A DNA stretch of 64,000 nt from Azoarcus sp. L1K30 (GTDB lineage Bacteria > Pseudomonadota > Gammaproteobacteria > Burkholderiales > Rhodocyclaceae), in assembly GCF_018122735.1 (NCBI RefSeq), contig NZ_JAGRRD010000001.1, forward strand, positions 2,249,262 to 2,313,261, in the 5' to 3' direction. Positions 46,388-54,098 of this stretch are shown piece after piece; position 1 is the first letter of the stretch, and each line of letters begins with the position of its first letter. The position numbers and the translations under genes are program-made. Below the pieces are notes generated by a model. That model saw only the letters and a program-made list of their open reading frames with translations. It was not told the DNA's origin and ran no database searches.

Positions 46388-46692
46388 AAGCGTCGCGACC
46401 GCGAACGCCCCGCTCGCGCTGTTCGGCGTTAGTGACAGATGACCCTGGCTGCGCCATGCAGCCCCCACAGTTCGGGACACGCTATAAGTGCCTGCATCCG
46501 GCCAGAAGCAGCCCATCAAGAAAGCGCTACATAGCGGACGGTGGTCTACCGCATGTTCTTAGCCGCGCAGTTCTACGCCGGTATAGCTCACGAAAACTAC
46601 GCAAGTTGCACATACTTGCCCGCTGGCAACAAGACTGCACATTTTCGGACGGAGAACCTAGACTTACTGCTCGTTCGTTATGTGGATATGCC
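46388..46692. other. 305-bp gap upstream of the qac gene, composition changing to AT-rich
   Basis: No gene is seen. GC content falls from about 46500 onward toward the qac start, unlike the flanking chromosome. A GTTATGT heptamer at 46676-46682 resembles an integron core site imperfectly. No complete attC palindrome, attI site or integrase is visible. The AT-rich part probably contains the qac promoter. Confidence 0.4.
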
Positions 46693-47025
46693 GTGAAAAA
46701 TTGGTTGTTTTTGGCAATAGCAATTACTTCGGAAGTAATTGCCACCTCTGCGCTCAAGTCGAGTGAAGGCTTTACCAGATTAGCGCCGTCTTTGATTGTT
46801 GTAGCGGGGTATGGTGCAGCTTTTTATTTTTTGTCTCTCACACTTAAGGCCATACCAGTGGGGATTGCCTATGCAGTTTGGTCTGGTCTTGGAATCGTAT
46901 TAGTCACGGCCATTGCGTGGGTCTTGCACGGTCAAAAGTTAGATTCATGGGGATTTGTTGGCATCGGCCTTATCGTCAGTGGCGTTGCTGTGCTCAACTT
47001 GTTATCAAAGGCCAGTGCTCATTAA
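46693..47025 (+). CDS. Small multidrug resistance efflux protein, QacF/QacH-like
   Basis: This 110-residue SMR transporter exports quaternary ammonium compounds and other lipophilic cations by proton exchange as a dimer. Four spans are clear. The essential Glu is in [19 protein letters not shown] (Glu13), and the signature [18 protein letters not shown] follows. The end [15 protein letters not shown] is almost the same as integron-encoded QacF/QacH. The start is GTG 46693 by alignment. Low GC and AT-ending codons contrast with all neighbours, pointing to horizontal acquisition. No cassette recombination site is recognisable. Confidence 0.92.
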   Translation: MKNWLFLAIAITSEVIATSALKSSEGFTRLAPSLIVVAGYGAAFYFLSLTLKAIPVGIAYAVWSGLGIVLVTAIAWVLHGQKLDSWGFVGIGLIVSGVAVLNLLSKASAH

Positions 47026-47215
47026 AAACGGCTAGATTTGCCCCGCTGCTCAGCGTTGTTCCCTTCGATAGGTGGATTCGTCCAAACAGCGCGCTGGATT
47101 CCCAGTTTGCTCACATTCCTGATAGTCCGCTTTCAAACACTGCCTCCGGCAGCAATGGGTCGAAACCCGCCGTCCCGCCAAGAGAGTATCAGGCACCCTG
47201 GCCGTGATCGACTGA

Positions 47216-47557
47216 CTACCTGTCTCCCTGCCCATAAACCCGCATCCACTGCAACAACGTGCCCGCGTCCTCGGACGCCGCCTTCCACTCCCGCGCGGGG
47301 GCGATCCCGCCGCTGTCGATTGCGGATCCGAGTGACACCCAGCCGGCCCAATCCACCTCCGGCATAGCCGCGCAGCCTTCCGCCGACAGGGCTGCCGCCG
47401 CATCGGCGATGTCGCGCAGCCGTGCCAGCGTGGTCTTGCGCGTCAGCCGGCTGCGGGTGAACTCGTCGGCGGTCAGGCCTTCGATCAGGGTGAGGATGTC
47501 GGTGGCGGCCGCTTCAATACGGTCGCGGGTGCTGGCGAGGGTGTGTTCGACGTTCAT
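47216..47557 (-). CDS. HepT-like (DUF86-related) small protein, possible nif regulon member
   Basis: This is a predicted 113-residue helical protein. The segment GLTADEFTRSRLTRKTTLAR, then RDIADAAAALSAEG and MPEVDWAGWVSLGSAID, follows the layout of HepT/DUF86 proteins (RNase toxins of HepT-MntA pairs). The catalytic RX4-6H motif after the Trp is replaced by LGSAIDS, so it is probably inactive as an RNase. No MntA partner is adjacent. A -24/-12 promoter-like site lies 42 bp upstream, divergent from the nif genes. ATG 47557 is preferred; 47584 is an alternative. Confidence 0.6.
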   Translation of the reverse strand: MNVEHTLASTRDRIEAAATDILTLIEGLTADEFTRSRLTRKTTLARLRDIADAAAALSAEGCAAMPEVDWAGWVSLGSAIDSGGIAPAREWKAASEDAGTLLQWMRVYGQGDR

Positions 47558-47598
47558 GTCGTTCGGCTCCAGGGCATTTTGCATTACGCCCCTTCACC

Positions 47599-47614
47599 AG
47601 CAAGTTGAGCGCCA
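47599..47614 (-). promoter_or_regulatory. Candidate sigma-54 promoter facing the HepT-like gene
   Basis: On the minus strand TGGCGCT-CAAC-TTGCT has the invariant GG and GC at correct spacing for -24/-12. It differs from TGGCACG at two positions. The shared activator site at 47646-47661 is unusually close (~32 bp). Confidence 0.5.
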
Positions 47615-47645
47615 GCCCGAATCCCCCGTACTGACCGGCATCCCA

Positions 47646-47661
47646 TGTCGGAAAACCGACA
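47646..47661. promoter_or_regulatory. NifA upstream activator sequence
   Basis: TGTCGGAAAACCGACA fits TGT-N10-ACA perfectly and is itself palindromic. It lies 97 bp before the -24 box of the SagB-type gene and differs by one base from the site at 59466. Confidence 0.85.
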
Positions 47662-47757
47662 AGCGCGTCGTCGTGCGGGTAGCTTCCGCACATCGAATCC
47701 CCCGGCGCCCAAGCTTGAGCCCAGCATCCATGCGGCCTCCATCGCAATTGAAGGGGC

Positions 47758-47772
47758 TGGTATCGGATTTGC
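47758..47772 (+). promoter_or_regulatory. Sigma-54 (-24/-12) promoter of the nitroreductase-nifF-nifZ unit
   Basis: TGGTATC-GGAT-TTGC has the required GG and GC elements. It lies 12 nt before the start codon at 47785, with an NifA site upstream. Confidence 0.75.
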
Positions 47773-47784
47773 AAGGCAGGAAGC

Positions 47785-49500
47785 ATGAAACCCGACGATG
47801 CCATGCCGCTTGCGACAGCCCAACCACTTCCGGCCCTCGATGTGGTGAAGCTCTATCACGCCCGCAGCAAGCATCGCTTCGAGGCCTACGCACCGGGGCC
47901 GGGCATGCTGGACTGGGATGCGCAGCCCGCGCCATTCCGCCACTACACGGGTGCGCCGGCGCAGAGCCTGCCACTGCTGGCCGACATCGCGGCCAACGAT
48001 CCGCTGCGTGCGGGTGTCGAACGCCGTTTTGGTCTTGATGGTCACGCGCCACAGCCGCTCGGCCTTGCCAGCCTGGGCGTGCTGCTCAATCTTGCCCTCG
48101 GACTGACCGCGTGGAAGACGCTGGGGCCCGATCGCTGGGCGGTGCGGGCCAATCCGTCGAGCGGCAATCTGCATCCAGTGGAAGCCTGGCTGATCGCCCG
48201 TGGCATCGACGGCCTGGCAGACGGCGTGCACCACTATCGCCCGGAGGACCACGCGCTCGAACTGCGCGCACAGGACATCGGGCAGCCGTCCGCGGGCGCC
48301 TGCGCAATGCCTGCGCCCGGATTCCAGATCGCACTCAGTACCGCAATGTGGCGCGAAGCGTGGAAGTACGGCGAGCGTGGCTTTCGCTACTGCCAACTCG
48401 ACGTCGGCCATGCCGCCGGTTCACTCGCCCATGCGGCGGCCGTGCTGGGCTGGACGGTGCAGGAGATTCGCACGGACACCCTGAGCCTTGCGCGGCGGCT
48501 GGGACTCGACCGTGACGGCGACTTTCCGCCCAGCCGCCATCCCGCGGCAGAACGCGAGGAAGCAGAGATGCTGCTCTCGGTCACATGCAGCGCTACTGAG
48601 CACACCGCCGCGCTCGCCAACCCGCTGCTCGCAACCGGCGACGTGCTTTGGTTCGGCATGGCCTCGAAGATCGACCCGGCGCCGCTTTACCGCTGGCCGC
48701 TGATCGATGAGGTCGCGGTGGCGACGCGGCGAGCGCTTGCGGTCGAAGCGGCGGTCACTCCGGCCTTGCACGTCTGGCAGCCGGCAGTGGTCGATACGCC
48801 CCCTCGCGCCGCCGACGTCTTTCTCGGTCGCAGAAGTGCGCAACGCTTCGATGCCAGCCGGCGGATGAGTCAGGACGAATTCACTGGCGTGATGCGCGTG
48901 CTCGGCGACCGGCTGCAGCCAGGCCGCTTCGGCCGGGCTGTGCCCGATTTGATGGCGGCAGTCTTCGTGCATCGGGTCGATGCGCTGACGCCGGGGCTCT
49001 ACCTGTTGAGCGCGGGTGAGGGCGAGTCCCGGCATGACGCGGGTCGAAAACAGCACGCCTCGATCGAGCATGTAGCCGCAATCGAATGCCGGACGGGCGA
49101 AATCGCCCGCCTGTGGCGCCTGCGCGAATTCGAGCAGGTCGAGCTCTACCGCCTGGCGCGCAGCCTGCACTGCCACCAGGACATCGCCGCCAATGCCTGC
49201 CTTGCGCTAGGGCTGATCAGTGCATTCAACGCGCCGCTCGCGGCCGACCCCGCAGCCTATCGCGATCTGTTCCGCGCCGCCGGACAGACCGGGCACGCGC
49301 TCTACCTCGCCGCAGAGGCCATGGGCCTGCGCGGCACCGGCATCGGCTGCTTCTTCGACGATCCGGTGCACACCGTACTGGGACTGACCGACACCCGCTA
49401 TCAGAGCCTTTATCACTTCACCATCGGTATGCCGATCGACGATGCCCGCATCGAGATCGGCAGTCCCTACCCCGCCAGACGGCTAGCGCCTGCGCATTGA
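47785..49500 (+). CDS. SagB/ThcOx-type nitroreductase-fold dehydrogenase (two domains), nif-associated
   Basis: This 571-residue cytoplasmic FMN-dependent oxidoreductase has two tandem nitroreductase domains. FMN-site signatures are RWAVRANPSSGNLHPVEAW near residue 120 in the first domain and VFLGRRSAQRFDASRRMSQ near residue 350 in the second. SagB/ThcOx enzymes oxidise azoline rings in peptide natural products, but no peptide precursor or cyclodehydratase is nearby. The gene is headed by a NifA/sigma-54 promoter and followed by other nif genes, so its role is more likely in redox support of nitrogenase (inference). Confidence 0.85.
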   Translation: MKPDDAMPLATAQPLPALDVVKLYHARSKHRFEAYAPGPGMLDWDAQPAPFRHYTGAPAQSLPLLADIAANDPLRAGVERRFGLDGHAPQPLGLASLGVLLNLALGLTAWKTLGPDRWAVRANPSSGNLHPVEAWLIARGIDGLADGVHHYRPEDHALELRAQDIGQPSAGACAMPAPGFQIALSTAMWREAWKYGERGFRYCQLDVGHAAGSLAHAAAVLGWTVQEIRTDTLSLARRLGLDRDGDFPPSRHPAAEREEAEMLLSVTCSATEHTAALANPLLATGDVLWFGMASKIDPAPLYRWPLIDEVAVATRRALAVEAAVTPALHVWQPAVVDTPPRAADVFLGRRSAQRFDASRRMSQDEFTGVMRVLGDRLQPGRFGRAVPDLMAAVFVHRVDALTPGLYLLSAGEGESRHDAGRKQHASIEHVAAIECRTGEIARLWRLREFEQVELYRLARSLHCHQDIAANACLALGLISAFNAPLAADPAAYRDLFRAAGQTGHALYLAAEAMGLRGTGIGCFFDDPVHTVLGLTDTRYQSLYHFTIGMPIDDARIEIGSPYPARRLAPAH

Positions 49501-49513
49501 CGACATTGACACC

Positions 49514-50356
49514 ATGACCGCACACACCCTGTCCGCCCCCGCACCGACCAGCCGCCAGTCACACCGCATCAGCGCCGACGACGCCGCCGACATGCTGATG
49601 CGTCACCGCGAAGGCGTGCTGCCCGCCTTGGCCCTGTTCGACGTCCGTGACGAGAAGAGCTACCTCAACGCCCATATTGCCGGGGCCACACGGCTGGCCG
49701 AGGCGACTTTTCCACTGCAGATCCGGGGCCTGTCGCGCAGCGTACCGGTACTGGTGTATTGCTATCACGGCAATGCCAGTCAGACCTATGCGCAGTGGTT
49801 CGCCGATTTCCGCTTCCCCGAGGTGTACAGCGTGGATGGCGGCTACCCGGCCTTTGCCGCGGCACTTGCCCTGCGCGACGCCGAGCGTGCCGACGCAGCC
49901 ATGGCGGGCACCGATGCCAGCGCCGGACTGCTCGCCTTTCTCGCCGAATTCGGCTTCGATGCGCTCGACCTCGATGCCCCGCGCCAGCATGGACTCACAC
50001 CGCTGATGCGGGCCGCACTGGCGGGGCGGGCCGATCTGATCGATGAGCTGCTGCGCTGTGGCGCCGACGTGGGCCGACGCAACATGGATGGCAACAATGC
50101 CCTGTGGCTGGCCTGCGTATCGAGCAATGCCGACAGTGTGCGCAAACTGGTGCAGGCCGGTATCGACATCGACAACCGCAACGACATGGGCGCGACCTGC
50201 CTGATGTACACCGCCTCGGCGGGCAAGGCGGAAATGGTCGCGCTGTTGCTCGAGTGCGGCGCCGACCCGCAGATCATGAATTTCGACGATGCCCGCGCGG
50301 TGGATCTCGCCGCGACCCGGACCTGCCTTCAACTGCTTCGCCACACGATCGGATGA
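49514..50356 (+). CDS. Rhodanese-ankyrin fusion protein, nif-associated
   Basis: This 280-residue protein joins a rhodanese domain (residues ~15-115) to ankyrin repeats (~150-275: HGLTPLMRAALAGRADLIDE; DGNNALWLACVSSNADSVRK; GATCLMYTASAGKAEMVALL). The rhodanese active-site Cys lies in VLVYCYHGNASQTYAQWF, a GlpE-like loop. Rhodaneses move sulfane sulfur, so delivery of sulfur for Fe-S or cofactor assembly is plausible, with the ankyrins docking a partner. It follows the SagB-type gene by 13 nt in the NifA-controlled unit. Confidence 0.88.
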   Translation: MTAHTLSAPAPTSRQSHRISADDAADMLMRHREGVLPALALFDVRDEKSYLNAHIAGATRLAEATFPLQIRGLSRSVPVLVYCYHGNASQTYAQWFADFRFPEVYSVDGGYPAFAAALALRDAERADAAMAGTDASAGLLAFLAEFGFDALDLDAPRQHGLTPLMRAALAGRADLIDELLRCGADVGRRNMDGNNALWLACVSSNADSVRKLVQAGIDIDNRNDMGATCLMYTASAGKAEMVALLLECGADPQIMNFDDARAVDLAATRTCLQLLRHTIG

Positions 50357-50363
50357 TGCCGCC

Positions 50364-50690
50364 ATGACGACCCAGATGCCGCCCAAGTACCGCAGTCTTT
50401 CGCACCTGCTCGACACCCTTCAACCGACCCTGCAAGCCGGCCTGATCAAGCTCGACGAGCGCTGGCGCGACAACGAGGAGGCGCTCGGCCTGCTGCTGCC
50501 GGACAACCCCGAGCTGCATGCGTTCATCTTCACCTACGGCCAGCCTGCGGGCCGTTACGGCCTCGAACTGTCCTTTCCCAAGGAAGGATCACTGCCATCG
50601 GCCAACGAGGCGCTGGTGCAGGAAGAACTCAGCCAGGCACGCTTGCTCGGACTGCTGCGCACGCACTTCAGCCTGCCCGAAACGGCCTGA
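50364..50690 (+). CDS. Hypothetical nif-operon protein
   Basis: This 108-residue soluble protein starts MTTQMPPKYRSLSHLLDTLQ. The region FIFTYGQPAGRYGLELSFP in the middle looks like a beta-strand core flanked by helices. No family is recognised. It lies 7 nt after the rhodanese-ankyrin gene and 30 nt before the flavodoxin, so it is part of the same NifA-driven transcript. A role in nitrogenase assembly or electron supply is only suggested by that context. Confidence 0.65.
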   Translation: MTTQMPPKYRSLSHLLDTLQPTLQAGLIKLDERWRDNEEALGLLLPDNPELHAFIFTYGQPAGRYGLELSFPKEGSLPSANEALVQEELSQARLLGLLRTHFSLPETA

Positions 50691-50720
50691 CCCCCTACCG
50701 AAAACGAACAGGAGCCTACC

Positions 50721-51269
50721 ATGGCAAGCATCGGCATCTTCTTCGGCACCGACACCGGCCGCACCCGACGCGTCGCGAAAAGCATCGCCAAGAAACTGGG
50801 CGACGTCGCCGCCGACCCGGTCAACGTCAACAAGGCCAGCGCGGACGACTTTCTCGGCTACGACGCGCTCATCATCGGTACGCCGACGCTGGGCGACGGC
50901 GAACTGCCCGGTCTCGCCTGCGGTGCCCAATCCGAAAGCTGGGCCGAGTTCCTGCCCCAGCTCGACGGCGCCGACATGACCGGCAAAACCGTCGCCATTT
51001 TCGGTCTCGGCGACCAGGAGAAATACGGCAACGAGTTCTGCGACGCGATGGCCGAGCTCTACGATTGCGTGACGGCCTGCGGCGCCACGGTGGTTGGCGC
51101 CTGGCCCATCACCGGCTACACGTTCAAGACCTCCCAGGCGGTGGTCGACGACCAGTTCGTCGGCCTCGCGCTCGACCACGACAACCAGGCCGCCCTCACC
51201 GACGAACGTGTCGATGCCTGGCTGGCGCAGATCACGCCGGCCCTGCTCGAGGCCGTCGCCGACGCCTGA
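50721..51269 (+). CDS. nifF: Nitrogenase-associated flavodoxin
   Basis: This 182-residue long-chain flavodoxin carries low-potential electrons to nitrogenase reductase. The FMN phosphate loop is FFGTDTGRTRRVAKSIA. The 90s region contains TPTLGDGELPG, and GLGDQEKYGNEFCDAMAEL is the long-chain signature with the flavin-stacking Tyr. It lies in the NifA-controlled unit between an unknown gene and a 2Fe-2S ferredoxin, with an AGGAG site. Assignment to nifF rests on family and location. Confidence 0.92.
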   Translation: MASIGIFFGTDTGRTRRVAKSIAKKLGDVAADPVNVNKASADDFLGYDALIIGTPTLGDGELPGLACGAQSESWAEFLPQLDGADMTGKTVAIFGLGDQEKYGNEFCDAMAELYDCVTACGATVVGAWPITGYTFKTSQAVVDDQFVGLALDHDNQAALTDERVDAWLAQITPALLEAVADA

Positions 51270-51319
51270 ACGACGCGCGAACTCTTCCCGAACCAGTCCA
51301 ATCCACTACGGAGTCCATC

Positions 51320-51643
51320 ATGGCCAAACCGAAGAAACATGTACTCGTCTGCGTTCAGGGCCGTCCTGCCGGCCACCCGCGCGGATCCTGCCAGCAGAAG
51401 GGCTGCAACGAGGTCTACCAGGCCTTCATGGAAGCCTTTCAGGCGCGCAACCTGTGGTCCGACTATGCCGTCACCAATACCGGCTGCATCGGCCCCTGTG
51501 CCAATGGTCCCAGCGTACTGGTGTATCCCGAAGGGGTGATGTATTCGGGTGTGGCTGCCGGCGACATCACCGCAATCATCGACGAGCACCTGATTGGCGA
51601 CAAACCCGTCGAGCGCCTGCTGGCGCCGGCTGGCGTGTGGTGA
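51320..51643 (+). CDS. Thioredoxin-like 2Fe-2S ferredoxin, nif-associated
   Basis: This 107-residue protein has the thioredoxin-like 2Fe-2S ferredoxin fold. Cluster-binding cysteines are in HVLVCVQGRP, GSCQQKGCNEVY and NTGCIGPCANGPS. Proteins of this type accompany nif genes in Azotobacter and Azoarcus and may transfer electrons or protect nitrogenase. It is 50 nt after nifF with a GGAG site. The stop lies just before nifZ, possibly overlapping its GTG alternative start. Confidence 0.9.
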   Translation: MAKPKKHVLVCVQGRPAGHPRGSCQQKGCNEVYQAFMEAFQARNLWSDYAVTNTGCIGPCANGPSVLVYPEGVMYSGVAAGDITAIIDEHLIGDKPVERLLAPAGVW

Positions 51644-51648
51644 ACGCG

Positions 51649-51912
51649 ATGGGTACGCCATTCTGCTCACCCGGTGACGTCGTGTTCGCTGCCGACGCCC
51701 TGTACAACGACGGCAGCATTCCCGATATCGAAGAAGGTGCCCTGCTCGCCGCGCCCGGCACCCGCGGGGTCGTGGTCAAGGTCGGTCATGTCGAGGCCAT
51801 CCCGGAGATCGACATCATTCTGGTGCGATTCGAGGGGGCGGACGATGTGCTTGGTCCCCCGGTCGGCTGCCTGGTCGAGGAACTGAGCCTGGAGGCGCTG
51901 GCGACGAATTGA
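51649..51912 (+). CDS. nifZ: NifZ domain protein
   Basis: This 87-residue protein consists of a single NifZ domain: CSPGDVVFAADALYNDGSIP, then GALLAAPGTRGVVVKVGHVE and IDIILVRFEG. NifZ assists maturation of the P-cluster of the MoFe protein, pairing the two 4Fe-4S precursors on NifD/NifK. ATG 51649 is chosen; GTG 51640, which overlaps the ferredoxin stop, would add three residues. It closes the first nif unit in the window. Confidence 0.87.
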   Translation: MGTPFCSPGDVVFAADALYNDGSIPDIEEGALLAAPGTRGVVVKVGHVEAIPEIDIILVRFEGADDVLGPPVGCLVEELSLEALATN

Positions 51913-51972
51913 GCGCCCCGCGATGCGTGATCGCCCCGATCACGTGATCTGACCGTCGGCTCCCCTGGGTCC

Positions 51973-51988
51973 TGTCGTGTTTACGACA
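51973..51988. promoter_or_regulatory. NifA upstream activator sequence for the LRV unit
   Basis: TGTCGTGTTTACGACA fits TGT-N10-ACA. A weaker palindrome, CGT-N10-ACA at 52048-52063, is nearer the promoter. The site is 85 bp upstream of the -24 box. Confidence 0.82.
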
Positions 51989-52072
51989 AGGCGCACGGGA
52001 GCCGATGTCGGACTTGGTGCATTCGCTTCGCCCGATCGGCACGGAAACGTCGATTTTCCGACAATGGCAGGC

Positions 52073-52087
52073 TGGCACGCTGCTTGC
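52073..52087 (+). promoter_or_regulatory. Sigma-54 promoter of the LRV unit
   Basis: TGGCACG-CTGC-TTGC is a perfect -24/-12 match. It lies 62 bp before the start of the LRV gene. Confidence 0.93.
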
Positions 52088-52149
52088 GCAAGGAGCACAT
52101 CGCCCCAAAGCCAGGAGGTGACGGTCGCCACCGACCGTCCAACCGCGCC

Positions 52150-52908
52150 ATGAATGCATCTCCGCCTGCCGACATCACCGATTACACGCCACCGGAAAAT
52201 CCCTGTCCGCGCTGTGAGCTGCGCGACAGTCTGCTTGCGGACGGACGCTGCGGACCAGGTGACGCCTGTCTTCACGTCAATAGCGGGCGCCAGATCGACC
52301 GTTTTCTGGGCCGCAACCCAGAGTTCGCGGAGGCCTGTCTGACCGACGACTTCTGGGAACGACGGGCGATCGCTGTACGCTATTCGCCCGCCGAGGCTGC
52401 GGCGCGGCTGATCGACGATCCGGACGAGACCGTGCGGCGAGCCGTCGCGGTACGCGCCGTCGGTGACGCCTTGCTCCACCTTGCCCGCGATGAGGACCGC
52501 GAAGTGAGGGTAACCGTTGCCACCCGTTTGCCACCATCCGAGCTCGGTCGCCTGATGCGCGACCCGGACTATGCCGTGCGCCTGCAGGTGGCGCGCCGGC
52601 TGCCACACGGCAGCCTGCCGCAAATGACGGACGATCCCGACCCGGTCGTGCGCAAGGAGATCGCCCGCCGCCTGCCCGCGTTCGCGCTGAGCCGGCTGGC
52701 GCGTGACACCGATCCGGAGGTCCGCGCCCTTGCAGCCGGCCGCATGCTGCCCGCCGATGCCACCAACATGCTGGCCGATCCGCACTGGCTGGTACGCGCC
52801 GCTGCCGTGCAGCAGGCGCCGCTGGATGCGCTGCATCTCGTCGCCGACGACCCCGAGGAGACCATACGCGTTCTCGCGGCCGAACGCCTGGCTCAGGCCG
52901 ACGGCTGA
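52150..52908 (+). CDS. Fe-S leucine-rich-repeat-variant (LRV) protein
   Basis: This 252-residue cytoplasmic protein has an N-terminal four-Cys cluster site (CPRCELRDSLLADGRCGPGD, then AC) joined to helical LRV repeats of ~24 residues (IDDPDETVRRAVAVRAVG; ARDEDREVRVTVATRLPP; MRDPDYAVRLQVARRLPH, and others to the end). A homologue from Azotobacter vinelandii was shown to bind a 4Fe-4S cluster and is encoded beside nif genes. Its role in nitrogen fixation is unknown. It is the first gene behind its own NifA/sigma-54 promoter. Confidence 0.9.
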   Translation: MNASPPADITDYTPPENPCPRCELRDSLLADGRCGPGDACLHVNSGRQIDRFLGRNPEFAEACLTDDFWERRAIAVRYSPAEAAARLIDDPDETVRRAVAVRAVGDALLHLARDEDREVRVTVATRLPPSELGRLMRDPDYAVRLQVARRLPHGSLPQMTDDPDPVVRKEIARRLPAFALSRLARDTDPEVRALAAGRMLPADATNMLADPHWLVRAAAVQQAPLDALHLVADDPEETIRVLAAERLAQADG

Positions 52909-52957
52909 ATCCACAGTATTGCTGACCGATCATTCCCCTGCCCACCAAGGAAGCCTC

Positions 52958-53932
52958 ATGACCTACGTCCCGCTCGCGCCACCGGCCCTGACTTCGCCGG
53001 CCCCCGCTCTCGACGACACCTTGCGCTACCTGTGCGCCACACTGACCCCGCTGCCGGGACATGCCCCGCTGCTCGACGCCGTGCGCAGCAAAGGTGGCCC
53101 CGAGCTCACCGTGCGCCTGTCGCGCGGTGGCTGGTACCGCCCCGGCCGCATCGTCGACGCGAAGCGTGAAACCATTGCCGCGGATGCCCTCAGCTGGCTG
53201 GAGCAGCAGTGGAGCGAATGTGGCGAGGACGGCGCCGCCTTTGCCGAGGCCTTCGCCGACAGCGGCCTGCAGGTCACACTCGAACAGGGCATCAGCCACT
53301 ATCTCGTGTGTCAGACCGGCAGCGCGGCATCGGATTATCTGCAACTCGAGATCGAGGAATTGCAGGAGGTGCTGAGCCACCCCCTTGGCGCCAGGATCCC
53401 CAGCGCGGATGCGGTGGAAGCCCTGCTCGACCGTCCCGCCGGTGGCCCGCCCCCCCTGCCGATGAGCGCGCCCCGGTACCGCTTCCGTCGCCTCACCGAT
53501 ATCCGCGACTACATCACGCGCATCGACCTCCAGACCGGCAAGCCGGCACCGGTGCTGCGCTTTCTGCGCGAGTGGGAGGAAAGCAGCGCTGGCAGGCAGC
53601 GGCATTTCAGTAACCACTGGGTGCTCGCCCTGTCCGAGCACCTCGACCGCTACCGTCAGACCCGCATTGGCGCTGTTCCAGTGGCCGCGCATGCGCCACA
53701 ATGGTCCGGCACGCCCGGCGTCCGCGGTACCGCCCTGGCGCAGCAGCTGCACGACTTCGACCGCCACGCCGGTTACGCCTTTGCGTGGTATTTCCACATG
53801 GTCAGCGCCCACCGCGTACCACGCAGCGTCGCCCCCGAGGTCTTCGCGGACCTCGACGACGGCATGGCCTACCTGCCCGAGCGCGACGCCGGCCTGATCC
53901 GCGACTGGATGCACGACCCCTACGCGCTCTGA
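52958..53932 (+). CDS. Hypothetical nif-regulon protein
   Basis: This is a predicted 324-residue soluble protein. The N-terminal half includes TLTPLPGHAPLLDAVRSKGG and LSRGGWYRPGRIVDAKRETI; the C-terminal half has RHFSNHWVLALSEHLDRYRQ and FAWYFHMVSAHRVPRSVAPE. No catalytic or cofactor motif is evident. It follows the LRV gene by 49 nt with an AAGGAAG site, so it shares the NifA-controlled promoter. Homologues seem limited to nif clusters of related bacteria, but I cannot confirm this from sequence alone. Confidence 0.7.
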   Translation: MTYVPLAPPALTSPAPALDDTLRYLCATLTPLPGHAPLLDAVRSKGGPELTVRLSRGGWYRPGRIVDAKRETIAADALSWLEQQWSECGEDGAAFAEAFADSGLQVTLEQGISHYLVCQTGSAASDYLQLEIEELQEVLSHPLGARIPSADAVEALLDRPAGGPPPLPMSAPRYRFRRLTDIRDYITRIDLQTGKPAPVLRFLREWEESSAGRQRHFSNHWVLALSEHLDRYRQTRIGAVPVAAHAPQWSGTPGVRGTALAQQLHDFDRHAGYAFAWYFHMVSAHRVPRSVAPEVFADLDDGMAYLPERDAGLIRDWMHDPYAL

Positions 53933-53976
53933 GCTCGTGCTGCGGGTCGCGTGCTGTCGTGTCGCGGCCTGCACAT

Positions 53977-53992
53977 TGTCGGCTTCGCGACA
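53977..53992. promoter_or_regulatory. NifA upstream activator sequence for nifE
   Basis: TGTCGGCTTCGCGACA is a palindromic TGT-N10-ACA site 57 bp upstream of the -24 element. Confidence 0.83.
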
Positions 53993-54048
53993 TCATGAAC
54001 ACAGCCCGGTTCCATTTGTTTTCAGCCACTTGCCGTCGAACCGGGACA

Positions 54049-54063
54049 CGGCACGGAGCTTGC
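54049..54063 (+). promoter_or_regulatory. Sigma-54 promoter of nifE
   Basis: CGGCACG-GAGC-TTGC keeps the essential GG and GC pairs, with one mismatch at the first base of the -24 box. It is 36 bp before the GTG start of nifE. Confidence 0.87.
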
Positions 54064-54098
54064 ACAGCATCTGACATTCATGCACACGGAGCCTCACC

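Noticed and set aside
44309-46519. Very long minus-strand open frame opposite the Kef-type antiporter
   Set aside because: It is the antisense of a clear membrane transporter, is rich in His/Gln/Asp as expected for GC-rich antisense reading, and has no domain. The same reasoning applies to long antisense frames opposite metK (6766-8703), ahcY (9946-11658) and nifS/nifU (59580-62141).
46388-47215. Complete integron or cassette array around the qac gene
   Set aside because: Only one imperfect core-like heptamer is visible. No integrase gene, attI or paired attC arms were found.
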